Origin: Hypericum androsaemum
Taxonomy: Eukaryota > Streptophyta > Magnoliopsida > Malpighiales > Hypericaceae
Length of the DNA: 64,000 nucleotides
NCBI GenBank assembly: GCA_963995505.1
Contig: OZ023182.1
Location: forward strand, 19,423,619-19,487,618
Direction of reading: 5' to 3'
Shown: one piece after another, positions 9,503-20,725 of the stretch
Layout of the letters: the number at the start of each line of letters is the position of its first letter
Numbering within the stretch: the first letter of the stretch is position 1
Notes under the pieces: model-generated
Database searches by the model: none
Seen by the model: only the letters and a program-made list of their open reading frames with translations
What the model was told of the DNA's origin: nothing
Program-made: the position numbers and the translations under genes

Positions 9503-11741
9503 CGCTACTTACGATACGCATTATCTGTAATTTTTTATGTATCTTGGTGAATTTTTGGTGAAATATAACTTTTATTTATAAAAAATGGACTAAAATCCAT
9601 TCATGTGACATTTATGAAAAGTTTAGTGTAATTTCATATACATTTTTAAGGACATAACCTAAAGGCTTTTCATTAGGGAATAGAATTGCAAGATATAACG
9701 ACAGAGTACGCACACAATAACAAAAATAGAGAGTTGAACGCATAAGACATAAGGATGAAAATTGTAGTATATTCCGCTATTAGGACGCCGACGGATGGAG
9801 AGATGGTCATCTTGTGGAATTTCATATTTTGGTGTTTGTTAAATATACTTAGGAGCTGCCGGAAAATGACATCAGGGCCAAGGGAAGCGATGGGGTACTT
9901 TCCGCGTTTTGTACAATTGGGCCACGACCGGAACCGTCCCGCCGTGTGTGGTGGTGGAAACATACGTTTACATATTGCGTTGTAAATGTTCTCTCGAAGT
10001 ATGTCGTGACGATCCCGTTCTGATATATAGTATCGAATATTTCGTATTTATCTTTTTTGGATGTGCATTTTCAATGATCTAAAGAGATTTTGTCCATCCC
10101 GATGTACTCGTACTAGAGTACAGCGTTCACTAATGAATAATAGTTAGAGGATTTTTGCTAGTCATTTATATAAAAGAATGTAATGACACTTAACTATTCC
10201 ACCAAAAAACTTGCGTGTAATTAGTAGCCTTGCGAGTTTAAACGGATAGCGAAGTTGACATGTCCGATTTCTAGTATGAAGTCGCATATAATGCAAGGTT
10301 ATTAGTGAGTGCACTGGTACCTTGAGCGGTTTTAAGCCAAGCAGGTTGGAATTTACTGCGAACAAGGGAGAACCGAGAATCGCTCCAGATGACAAGTAAT
10401 TTTACGAGTGGAATTAAAGAAAAAAAAAAGGATTGCTAGTTTTTCAACCGTACATTATTTATAATTCCTTCGCCGCTTGAATATTTAAGAGACTAATATG
10501 TAATCTGGTTGCTTTGGTTGGCGTTTTCTATAAATAGATATTGTATTAGCACATTAATTAATTACACCTAACAAAAGTTCTATTGACAAAAATGAGCCAA
10601 CAAGTTACGTAGTGTAGCTTTCCCAAGCAATTTTTATCTAAAAGTCTCTAAAAAAAATCTAGTCTTGCTTACAAATTTCCTTGCTAAAATCTGTCCAAAC
10701 GAAGCATTATTGGGTTCCAAATCTTTACCGTTTTGATTGGCGTTAGAATAAAATCTCTATAGTTTCTAGAAAGGACTAGCTACGTGTTCTTATATATCAT
10801 GTCTACATAATGATGGCTCGCTGCTCAATCCTAATTCAGTACGTACTTTTTGAGCCAATATAATTTGAAAAAATTCGTTCACTTAAATTCGAAGTTTTTG
10901 AAAACTTGAAAAATTATGAATTTTTGTTAACATAATATAGACTAAAATATATTGCACGACCCAACTTATCCAAAATAATTCCTAAAAGGTTATTGGCTAA
11001 CAAAAATATCCGATTCAAGTTTCATTTTTATTAACCTTCAAACATATTAATTCTTGTTTTTTCAATATTTAAAATATCAATAAGAAATTGAAAATTTTAG
11101 TTTCTTATAAAATAAGTTTCATATAAAAGCCTTTTTTCCAAAAAAAATCTAAAACGTCAAATAAATGGAGACTAACACACACATTGCACCATCATATACA
11201 AAGGGAAAGAAAGACGTGCACAATTTGAGACTCTCTTTTACTGGGCCTGGAATGATTCACGGCCCAAAAGCTACAACAGCGCAATACAAGGCCCGAGTAG
11301 GAGTTCGAAAATACTCGACTCAAAATATCAAAATATCGTAGGTTCGTCAAAAATTGACTTTAGTTGCTTTTCTAAAAGAATTTGTGCATAGTTATATGTT
11401 TCATCAGATTTATTAAATCTATTAATAGAAAATTGAATACTATTGAATCTAGCAGAAGATAGTTAAAATCTTTCCAATTTGCGATTCTTTTTTGAAGAAC
11501 GAAATCTTCTGCGGGTTAGAATATTTGAACCAACTCCCGTCATAGGCAATAACATAATGGCCAAAAGCATGCAATTCCTAAATAAAGCAAATTTGATTTT
11601 GAGAGCGATGATACCAGTTGAGAAGACCATAATAAGGATAAGTAGTAATAAGTAATTAACCAACAAAAACAGAAAAGGAAACCAAATGTAACATTCGTTT
11701 CTATAATCTTATTGCTCTTAAACTTGAATTACCCCGACTAC
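9503..11741. other. Spacer between SKP1-like copies 2 and 3
   Basis: No gene seen. 9625-9845 is homologous to 1860-2092 of the first block. 10690-11470 is homologous to 5560-6395. 11500-11741 is homologous to 7600-7861, immediately 3' of copies 2 and 3. The stretch therefore consists of unit ends and one unit junction near 10400-10690. Confidence 0.5.
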
Positions 11742-12065
11742 CTAAGGCTGCCTTCCACCGGACTCGCCAGGTTCACCACCCGTATTAGCCGACTGATCGT
11801 TCCCCTCGCCAGAGCCACCACCACGCTCTCCGTTCTCCGCCGCAGCAGGTGGCTTATAGCTGAAGCCAAATATCTTACACCAACCCTCGATGTACTTGAG
11901 ATCTCCCTTGGGGCACGTGGCGGAAGGAATGACGATGGTTTCATCCTCGTCGCCAATTTCGAAGTCGTGCAATGCACCATAAGATTTAACCTCGTAAACT
12001 GTCACCACCAAACCTACTCCATCCACCAGTTTGGCGCTCATCTTATAAGGTTGGTCGTCTGCCAT
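11742..12065 (-). CDS. SKP1-like N-terminal-domain protein, copy 3
   Basis: Intact 107-residue paralogue. It begins MADDQPYKMSAKLVDG and keeps the IVIPSATCP turn and a KYIEGWCKIFGF helix; compared with copy 1 it has VVTVYEVKSYGAL instead of VLKLDEVKSYAAL and an acidic EIGDEDETI loop. The tail, NGERGGGSGEGNDQSANTGG, is nearly the same as that of copy 1, so copies 1 and 3 appear the closer pair. As in the others, the F-box-binding half of SKP1 is missing. The leader has a CT microsatellite of about 24 bases. Single exon; no intron signals are needed to maintain the frame. Confidence 0.65.
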   Translation of the reverse strand: MADDQPYKMSAKLVDGVGLVVTVYEVKSYGALHDFEIGDEDETIVIPSATCPKGDLKYIEGWCKIFGFSYKPPAAAENGERGGGSGEGNDQSANTGGEPGESGGRQP

Positions 12066-13614
12066 TCGTTCCTCCGTTGGCTCTCTCTCTCTCTCTCTCT
12101 CTAAAATATTCTGTGATTAGATGTGGCTAGGCAGCTAGAGTGAGAGAGTACTTATGGGAGTTTATCCATGTAACGAGAGAGCATCGGTTTCTTGTGTCCT
12201 CGATTTGGTTTCTTCATATGCTATGCATTTTCGGGGGGAAGATGTGTGTGGCATGAGAGTTTGATTGTAAGATGTATGCGCGGGACGGTGCATATCTTCC
12301 CTTGCCATCATTTTTTATACTACCTAGTATCAAGTGAGCAAACTATTATGACCGGATCTAACCAATCCAAACAAGAGAAAAATGAGAACCGAACCAGATC
12401 ATTTGTTCTTCAGTTCAGGATCAGGTCTGGTCAAATTTTTTGGTCCAGTTCGGTCCCAATTTGGAGTACCCAAAATATAAAAAAAATATGTGACTTTGAA
12501 CACATACGAAAGAGTGTAACTAATACCACATTATACAATAGAACAATTTTGAATTGGGAATTACCGAATAGTAGGAAATATTTTCTTTTTCTTCGGGCTA
12601 CGGATAGCTCTAGTGTTACTCATTTCTTCCTTATAAGAGCTTCCGAGTTCAGTCGTATTTTCTTTTTTTGGGCTTTCTCTTAATTGATACATTAGATTAG
12701 GCAAGTAATAAATGACAGGATCATCATAAATGTAAGCGGAGAAAACCATTACGCAAAATGACTATATTTAGATAGTGAATTAAATTCCACAAACTAATTG
12801 CCTTCAAAATGACTTTTTTTTCATATAGAAATTTTAACATTATATTATATTATAGTACTTCGAGTTTTCCTCGACTCTACAATCCCATATTTCATAACAT
12901 TTGATACAATGTTGAAGCTTTCGTTCGTATGCAAACCGTGCAAATTTTACTCCAATCCAATATTTTGAATGAAATTCGTTTTCGAATGTGTGTTAAATTA
13001 CTATAGTAAGCATTAATGTATGCACAATCTACACATGCATTCACAATACAAAACTATTTACATACATATTATGTTTATCAACTTTTACCCAACGAAATAA
13101 CACTCAAGTTTTGGATCAATGGCTGGCCCCTTCATTAATGACCCAGATGCCATTTTCTATCTCTCTTAATTATAATCAATTGCTTGGTTGGTTTTAGTCA
13201 TTCCTTTAGGGTCTCAAACTTTATCTCCTCACCAAAATAAGATATACAAGTGAAGTGTTTCCTTTGGTATCTGTCGCTCTCATTTCTTGTATGCAATTTC
13301 TTATTCGTCACTCCCCTTCTACCTCTCACCAAGGAGAAAGTCTTTGAGATATGGGTAATCCATCTTTTTCATATCGGTAGCGATCATCGTCATGGTTTAA
13401 TTCGATTTTCCTTGATCTTGAATGATGAAAAAAAATAAGAATCACATATTATTGATTGGTTTAAGATCCATTGTTATCCGCTACCATATCTAACTTAACA
13501 ACGAACCCTGAAATGACCATTATCGGGTACAACAATGAATATTGCTCCAAAACCATGTACTTCAACTATGTTGTTACATTCTTGATTGAACTTAAGTGCA
13601 GGTTTTTAAGAATT
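12066..13614. other. 5' flank of SKP1-like copy 3 and intergenic DNA
   Basis: The first ~500 bp are the duplicated upstream region of the SKP1-like genes (GACCGGATCTAACCAATCC near 12350). Beyond about 12560 the sequence is unique, AT-rich intergenic DNA up to the CHR4-like gene. No additional gene is supported; the 62-codon frame at 13250-13438 has a hydrophobic start but nothing else in its favour. Confidence 0.45.
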
Positions 13615-16600
13615 ATGGCCGATCCTTTGCACCTTTTGCTTGACGCCTACAATCCAGAGGCTGAAAACAAAAACTATGAGCAAGCTCCAGCTGTTCCTAG
13701 TGAGCAGGTCATCACCTCTTCCTTTAATTTGTTTATTTTCCATCTTCCATAAACAAAAGAAGAGATTTGAGTTTTTCAGTGTTTGAGGGTATATACCTCA
13801 TTTTACATGTCAAAAAAGAGAAAATTGATCGATGGCATCGGCTATAGACCTAATAATAACATTTCATCAGATTGCAAGTATGCCAAAAAAAACTTGAAAC
13901 AGTAGCGACCGCATTAGTAATAAGTGTCATACATCGGGAACTCGAAGATAATTCACCCAAAAATTATTCACACATACATATGTATAACCCAACATTTTTT
14001 CCCTATATTTTCAGGTTGTTGAAAAACCAAAGGAATCTAATGAGAAAGCACTGGTAATTTATCAGCCATTTGATGAAAAGGCAAAAGCTAAAGGAAAGGC
14101 ACTGTTGCTTCTTTCTGATGACGAGGCTAAACGATCTAAAGGCAAAGCACCACTGCAGATTACTCACATCAAGGATGGCCCTAAACATGGAAGAAAAAAA
14201 AAGGAAAACAATTGCACCAAATTGATCCTATTTGGGTATTTTTCTTTCACTTCTTTTATTTTGTTACAATTTTTAAGAAAAAAATGCATATATAAATACA
14301 AATACATATTATATGCATGTGTGCATAATTTTTTCCCACCAAATTAGTGAAATTACACGTGCCAAGATCTCCGTCAATTCCTATCTACATCTTGTGTCAT
14401 TATTCTAAATGTCTTTTGGAGTATGTGATGCAGATTATATTCACAAGAAATAGAATTTAGAATAAAAAGAAGGAATAAGTAGAACAAGAAAATAAGGGAT
14501 AGGAATAATTCTTGGTCAAATTCAACATTGTTTTGTGAAGCTCAATGTTCTCATAATGTCAGTTCAATTTTGCCCTAAAACTGGACCTAGGACCTTCTAT
14601 TCATAAGCCTAAAAAACTGGACCTAGGACCTTCTATTCATAAGCCTAAAACAACTAATAAAAAAATTAAAACCACTAATTAAGAAGCCATAATTAACTAA
14701 AATATATCCTTCTAAATAATTATACTATATCTAGTTAGACTTGAACTTAAATTGCCTGGATGTGCCTGCATCATGCAGATATCTCTGTTTGTATGTCTTA
14801 TTGCAGAAAAAAACAATGTAATAATAATCATTTATCAGCGCAAAAATAAATAGGACCAGATAAAAAAAGATTGCGTTGGAAAAAATACATCATATTAAAC
14901 AAAGGTTATATGAAATAGTTGTTTAATATGATTTAGCTGTCGATTCTTGATAAAAAAAATTATCTGTCTCATATTTAAAGTCGAACTATGTCAAATTTTA
15001 ATTGAATATACTTTTTAGTAATATACTTTTTATTCGTAAAATTGAACACAAGAATTTAATTACTAATGAAAAATGAATTTTGTGGTTGATCCGACGGCGG
15101 TATATTCCAAAACAATTCTCAGAGGTATCCCACCAAAATCTTCGGAGAGTGACTTTTATCCAAAGGCAAGTAGAATCTGCTATATTGTTACTTTTTGTAC
15201 TTAAACTTATTGATTACATAACGATGTAGAGCCTCTCTGTCCATTAATTATTCTCATAAATTGAATTGCAAATATTTTTTAAATCTTGAAGTCTCGGAAT
15301 TTCAGCATAATCTATTGTACCATAATAGTAAAGTTATAACATAGTTGTATCATAAATAATTATTCCGGCTTAATTCATTCAATTTTATTCTTTGGCAAAT
15401 TTATGTTTGACGCCGATCAAAAAGCAGTTAGACGGTCTTGGACGGAGGAGGAGACGCCGGACGACGAAGCTCGTTACCACAGAAGAATCGGCGGCCCTGA
15501 AAAAGAAATTGTGAGTCCAATACCTTTCCGCTGATTTTTTTATTGCACGCTATGATATTTTCGAACAGTAATTTTATGGTTATTTTTCCATATTAAATAT
15601 TCATATTTAAACTATTCATATTTCATAAAATTTAGGAAAAATAATTATAGCAATGCTAAAATTGTCACTTGATAAAAAATCTAATCATTGTATATACGAA
15701 ATCATACTCGTAGAAAATAATAATTTTTATTTTATTTTTCCAACTATGGAAACTTCCAAAACAGTCACCGTGCTTTGTTCCATTAGCTGTTGTGGTTTAA
15801 GTTTATTTTTGGAAAAAGTTCAATTCATAAATTTGACAAAATATTACCATGTGGTTTAAAAGGACCAAAATGGTCCTCTTTGTCTTGATGGGCTGACATT
15901 TGTTATTGGGATATCCATGATTTTTATGAAACCAGGAGGACTATGTTGGTCATTTTTAAATCGTAGAATTATACGTGTTGGTAAAGTATACTTCTTCCTT
16001 TATTTTTATAAATGAAGAGAGAAAAGTACAAGAATAACTTCGTCGATGTTATATTTTTATTTGATATATTTGGTATTCAAATATATACAGCATCGACTAA
16101 TCCTGTTCGATTTTATAATTCTTCCTTTGACTAGTGATATGTTCAAGGAGTGGCAATACCTGGAAAGAGCGAAGAGAAGCCTGCTTCCGATACCCCTACA
16201 GTCTTCTCCGGTGGGTTTGGTTGCTCGTAAAATCCTGGATAAGTTTCCTATCTCACCAAATACACCGGTAAGTCTCGGATTTGTTTCTTAATACAACGTA
16301 TTTAACCCAATTAGGAACTCGGAAAATATGGAATCGTTTTTTTAATCATATTCTGTGTTACTTTCGTGACATATCCATACGTGGTAATTTTTAATTTCTG
16401 AAAACTTCCTTTGCAATTTTTCATACATTTTGTTGAAATTTTTGTAAACTTGTGTAAAATTAAGTACTTACAGTAAATTCAAAGAAGTTACAGAATTTTA
16501 AGAGATTTTTATGGAGTTAAATGGTAACATTCCATTTTCCGAGTTAATGGCTATGGAGGGCCATCGCCCTCTTGAGAATTTTTAAAATTGGAAGAAAAAA

Positions 16601-19340
16601 ATTTCGAACCATTTTTCTAACATCACTTGAATATATGATCAATTTTTTTCTCCAAAGTTTACTTATGAAATACAATATGATATGTTGAAAATCTCCATAT
16701 AAGGAGAAAGAAGGAGAAATTGAGAAACTCAATATAAGGAGAAAGATGGAGAAATTGAGAAACTCCATATAAGAAGAAAGAAGGAGAAATTGAGAAACTC
16801 CATATAAAGAGAAAGAAGGAGAAATGAAGTTGTAGAGATTTTGATTTATGAATGAACAACTTGAGAAAATAATGATGTACAACATGGATATTTATACTAA
16901 GAAATGAATCTACCTAGTTGTATAAACAAACAATAAAGGAGAAAAATGAGGAGGAAATTAAGGAAGCATGTTCCTTAATTTTCTCCCTGAATTAAGGAAG
17001 AATGTTCCTTCAATTTTAACATTCTCACGCAAGCTGGACTGTGGATGCTCAACAGTCCCAGCTTGGAAACATAATGAAGGAACAAAGATGTCGGTAGAGA
17101 CTCTGATACCATATTGAAAATCTCCATATAAGGAAAAAGAAGGAGAAATTGAGAAACTCCATATAAGGAGAAAGACGGAGAAATTGAGAAACTCTATATA
17201 AGAAGAAAGAAGGAGAAATTGAGAAACTCTATATAAGGAGAAAGATGGAGAAATTGAGAAACTCCATATAAGAAGAAAGATGGAGAAATTGAGAAACTCC
17301 ATATAAGGAGAAAGAAGGAGAAATGAAGTTGTAGAGATTTTGATTTATGAATGAACAACTTGAGAAAATAATGGTGTATAACATGGATATTTATACTAAG
17401 AAATGAATCTACCTAGTTGTATAAACAAACAATAAAGGAGAAAAATGAGGAAAAAATTAAGGAAGAATGTTCCTTAAATTGGGGAGGAAATTAAGGAAGC
17501 ATGTTCCTTAATTTTCTCCCTGAATTAAGGAAGAATGTTCCTTCAATTTTAACATTCCCCCGCAAGCTGGACTGTGGATGCTCAATAGTCCCAGCTTGGA
17601 AACATGATGAAGGAACAAAGATGTCGGTAGAGACTTGGTTAATACATCCGCCGTTTGGTGAAGTGCAAGGACATGGAAGAGTCTGATCATCCCATCTTGA
17701 ATTTTCTCTCGCACCAAATGGCAATCAATCTCGATGTATTTTGTCCTCTCATGAAACACAGGATTTTCAGCTATATGTATCGCTGATTGACTATCGCAGA
17801 AGACAGCAATAGGTAGAGTATGTTGAATCCTTAAATCTCTGAGCAAGTAAGTGATCCATTGAATTTTGCAGCTCACAAATGCTAAGGCTCGATATTCAGC
17901 TTCAGAAAAACTTCTTGAAACTGTCTGTTGCCTTCTTCGATTTCTATGAGATAAGGGAGCCTCCTATATAGACACAGTAACCAGTAGTAGAACGCCTAGT
18001 ATCAGGACATCCTGCCCAATCAGCATCACAGAAGGCCGTGACTTTGAGTTTAGTATTGCTGGTGAAGAACAAGCCCAAACCTGGATGCCCTTTGATATAT
18101 CTAAGAATACAGTGTACTGCCTTTAGTTGATAGATTTCTGAAAGGAAGAGGAAGGAGAAGAAGAGGAACAAGACAATGTTTTTCAAACAGAAAAGTACAG
18201 AGATTTAATGCTCTGATACCATATTGAAAATCTCCATATAAGGAGAAAGAAGGAGAAATTGAGAAACTCCATATAAGGAGAAAGATGGAGAAATTGAGAA
18301 ACTCCATATAAGGAGAAAGAATGAGAAATTGAGAAACTCCATATAAGAAAAAAGATGGAAAAATTGAGAAACTCCATATAAGGAGAAAGAAGGAGAAATG
18401 AAGTTGTAGAGATTTTGATTTATGAATGAACAACTTAAAAAAATAATGATGTACAACATGGATATTTATACTAAGAAATGAATCTACGTAGTTGTATAAA
18501 CAAACAATAAATGAGAAAAATGAGGAGGAAATTAAGGAAGTATGTTCCTTAAATTGGGGAGGAAATTAAAGAAGCATGTTCCTTAATTTTCTCCCTGAAT
18601 TAAGGAAGAATGTTCCTTCAATTTTAACATGATACACACCGAATAAATTTGTGTAAGATATAACATAGTGCCGACAATATTTTCTGTTATATTGAGGCAA
18701 GATGCTGATTAGTATGCTTCAAGTTGCATAAAATCATCAAATATGTTTTTTTTTAAAGCTCGGTATCTAGACACAATGAACCGACTATGCATATATTTTT
18801 CTTGTATTGTAGCGCTATCCATGGGAAAGACCTGAACAGAGGCGAATTGAAAGGCCGTGGACGACGGAAGAACTAGAAAACCTGTGGATTGGAGTGAGAA
18901 ATTACGGGCAAAAGAACTGGGAGGCAATGCTGGCTGACCCATCTCTCAATTTCTCCAAGTGTAGGCGCCCTTTAGACCTAGCAATCCAATGGGACGAAGA
19001 GAGGTCTAATTTGTTGAACAAGGCCTCACCTGCAAACAAAAATTCTAACAAGGGTCAAACTCCAAACAAAGATTCTTCCAAGGCCTCCGATTTGAATCCT
19101 AAAGACCTATCAACCCGAGTGGAGAAAGAGAGGTCTAATAATTTGCTGGACAAGGCCTTAGCTGCAAACAAAGATTCTAACAAGGGTCCAACTCCAAAGA
19201 GAGATTCTAGCAAGGTCTTTGATGCGAACCGTAGTAGCCTTGTCGAGTACCGATCTGTGGGGTTCGTATCGTCCTCTTCCTCTTCCTCCCGTCGTATCGA
19301 CATTGATCTGAACAAGCCGTACGTCTTAGAAGAAGAATGA
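13615..19340 (+). CDS. CHR4-like Myb/SANT-domain protein (multi-exon)
   Basis: Likely exons: 13615-13707 (MADPLHLLLDAYNPEAENKN..., donor GTCATC); 14015 to about 14233 (acidic/Lys-rich segment ending PKHGRKKK); about 15068-15154, ending AAG before GCAAGT, a typical GC-AG donor; about 15430-15510 (KAVRRSWTEEE, donor GTGAGT); about 16153-16269 (donor GTAAGT); and 18813-19340 after TTGTATTGTAG. Phases are compatible (0) for the last two junctions. The last exon carries the recognisable domain: PWTTEELENLWIGVRNYG then KNWEAMLADPSLNFSK, closely resembling the Myb-like module of the plant CHD3-class remodeller CHR4. No chromo or helicase domain is present, so this is a stand-alone derivative. The tail has two repeats of about 45 residues (ERSN-LL-KA..ANK.SNKG.TP..DSSK) and ends with IDLNKPYV, similar to an EAR-type DLN motif. 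Middle exons are uncertain. Confidence 0.6.
14575..14650. repeat. 36-37-bp tandem duplication in an intron
   Basis: CTGGACCTAGGACCTTCTAT occurs twice in immediate succession, each copy followed by TCATAAGCCTAAAA. It lies in an intron of the CHR4-like gene. Confidence 0.8.
16683..18629 (-). mobile_element. Deleted copia element with three LTRs
   Basis: Three copies of one LTR in the same orientation: 16683-17021 (339 bp), 17112-17554 (443 bp) and 18222-18629 (408 bp). The outer ends are flanked by TGATA at 16678-16682 and 18630-18634. Minus-strand primer sites TGGTATCAGAG lie next to the inner edges of the last two LTRs (near 17101-17111 and 18211-18221), and a purine tract GCGGGGGAA precedes the middle LTR on the minus strand. 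Between 18221 and 17555 only the copia RNase H region survives, in two broken pieces (17944-18160, FCDADWAGCPDTRRSTTGYC; 17600-17876, FCDSQSAIHIAENPVFHERT). The 17022-17111 spacer holds just the two interior ends. LTR lengths differ by 4, 6 or 5 copies of a 35-bp repeat plus one 34-bp insertion. It sits in the last intron of the CHR4-like gene, antisense to it. Confidence 0.9.
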
Positions 19341-20725
19341 ATTTATTTGGACCAAAGTAGGTTTTAGTTCCTCAGTTGTTGAGGATAATAGCGGAATTAA
19401 TTTTTTAAAGATGGTAAACTATAATATTTTGTTACTAATACATCAAAGTATTTGCCTCTCTTTGGGTATACTCTATGAAATATGGGAGATGTGCCGTCTA
19501 CCATGTTATCGGGAAGTCAACTCATACGCTGATAAGTTTGCGAATTATTCTATATGCTCGTACATTGTAATACTAATACAGGAATGTTATTAGTAAAATA
19601 GGGCCTTCAACTTTCTTCACTCGTGGATCGATCTTCACCTTATCTGTTGCCGTTCTTTCCCGGGGTTTCTACTAGCTGCCTTGTTGGTTTTCACCTCCGG
19701 CCGGGGCTACTCCGGTATTGCACCACCACCTCGGGGCACATAGTTGAGGCTCGTCACCGTGCGTAGTGTCTTGATCAGTCGAAGGTCCTCTGGTGGGCAG
19801 GAAGGAGAGGGAGTGACTGGTCATATCCACATCTGCAGGCGCATTTACGTAGAGGCACAATGCCTGGAAAGAGGAAACTTCAACTTCTTTGTGGTGGTCC
19901 GCGGACTCCTGACGATCACAGATTGTTTCAACCACGCCTGCTCGGCTATGCAGGTCCGAGTTGATCATGGTAACTCGGGTATGCTATAGTGTATATATGG
20001 AAGTAGGAGCTGTGTACATTTTGTTTAAGTTCAACGTTCTTGGCGGAGGCAGATGAATGGTTATTTATGCGTGATTAGCCCTACTTGAAGTGTTGTGTGT
20101 GTTCATGTGTTGGGCAATCTTTTTGGGGGATTTGTTTGTTAATCTGGAAGTTAAGCGTCAGGAATTTGATTGATCACAGGATTTGGCGCTTCATATCACT
20201 CTGAAAAGAGTAAAGTTAATTAGCCCCGTTCGGGGCAGTTTGTTTCTCGAACCTGATTTAGTCAGCTGTCCATATATCAGATGGTTTCAAACAAAAACAA
20301 ATTCAGGGACCAAGCTAATTAGTAAAATGTTTATGAGCCGAATTGTTGTTAAAACATAGTTTTGCCAAAAATGATGGATACACAAAGATGCACAAAATAT
20401 TTGAGGATCTTACAAACTGGAAGAATTCTCCTCGTCTCTTCCCGGTGATGGATCTAGCATTTTATATCAGAAAAAAGATAAATGCAATGAAGCTCACTTC
20501 ACTTTTACCATCATCACATAATTTCAGTATAACTACATTCCCCCGCGTAGCTTTTTCTCCTCTCCCAACTACAAAATACAGTCACACGAGGTTCGCCAGA
20601 ACCTTCTACGCGGAATCCAATCGCGATGGTACTCTCTAGCGAATGGTACGGCGGAGAAAAATGCTGTGAGGCCTCCGTACCAAAAAAACACGAGGTGTAG
20701 TCTTCGTGACCGCAAGCCTGTACCT
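19341..20725. other. 3' flank of CHR4-like gene and intergenic DNA
   Basis: Includes the 3' untranslated part of the CHR4-like gene and, further on, the 3' flank of the MBD gene. A more GC-rich patch at 19640-19980 is open on both strands (minus 19672-19968, 98 codons) but matches no family I recognise; it could be a captured or decayed exon. No gene is called. Confidence 0.35.

Noticed and set aside
16683..18420. Regular ~35-bp repeats resembling a CRISPR array
   Set aside because: The copies are contiguous with no unique spacers, lie inside plant LTRs and vary between LTR copies; this is a minisatellite within a retrotransposon.
19672..19968. 98-codon minus-strand frame in a GC-richer patch
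   Set aside because: Both strands are open by composition; no start context, splice partners or recognisable family.
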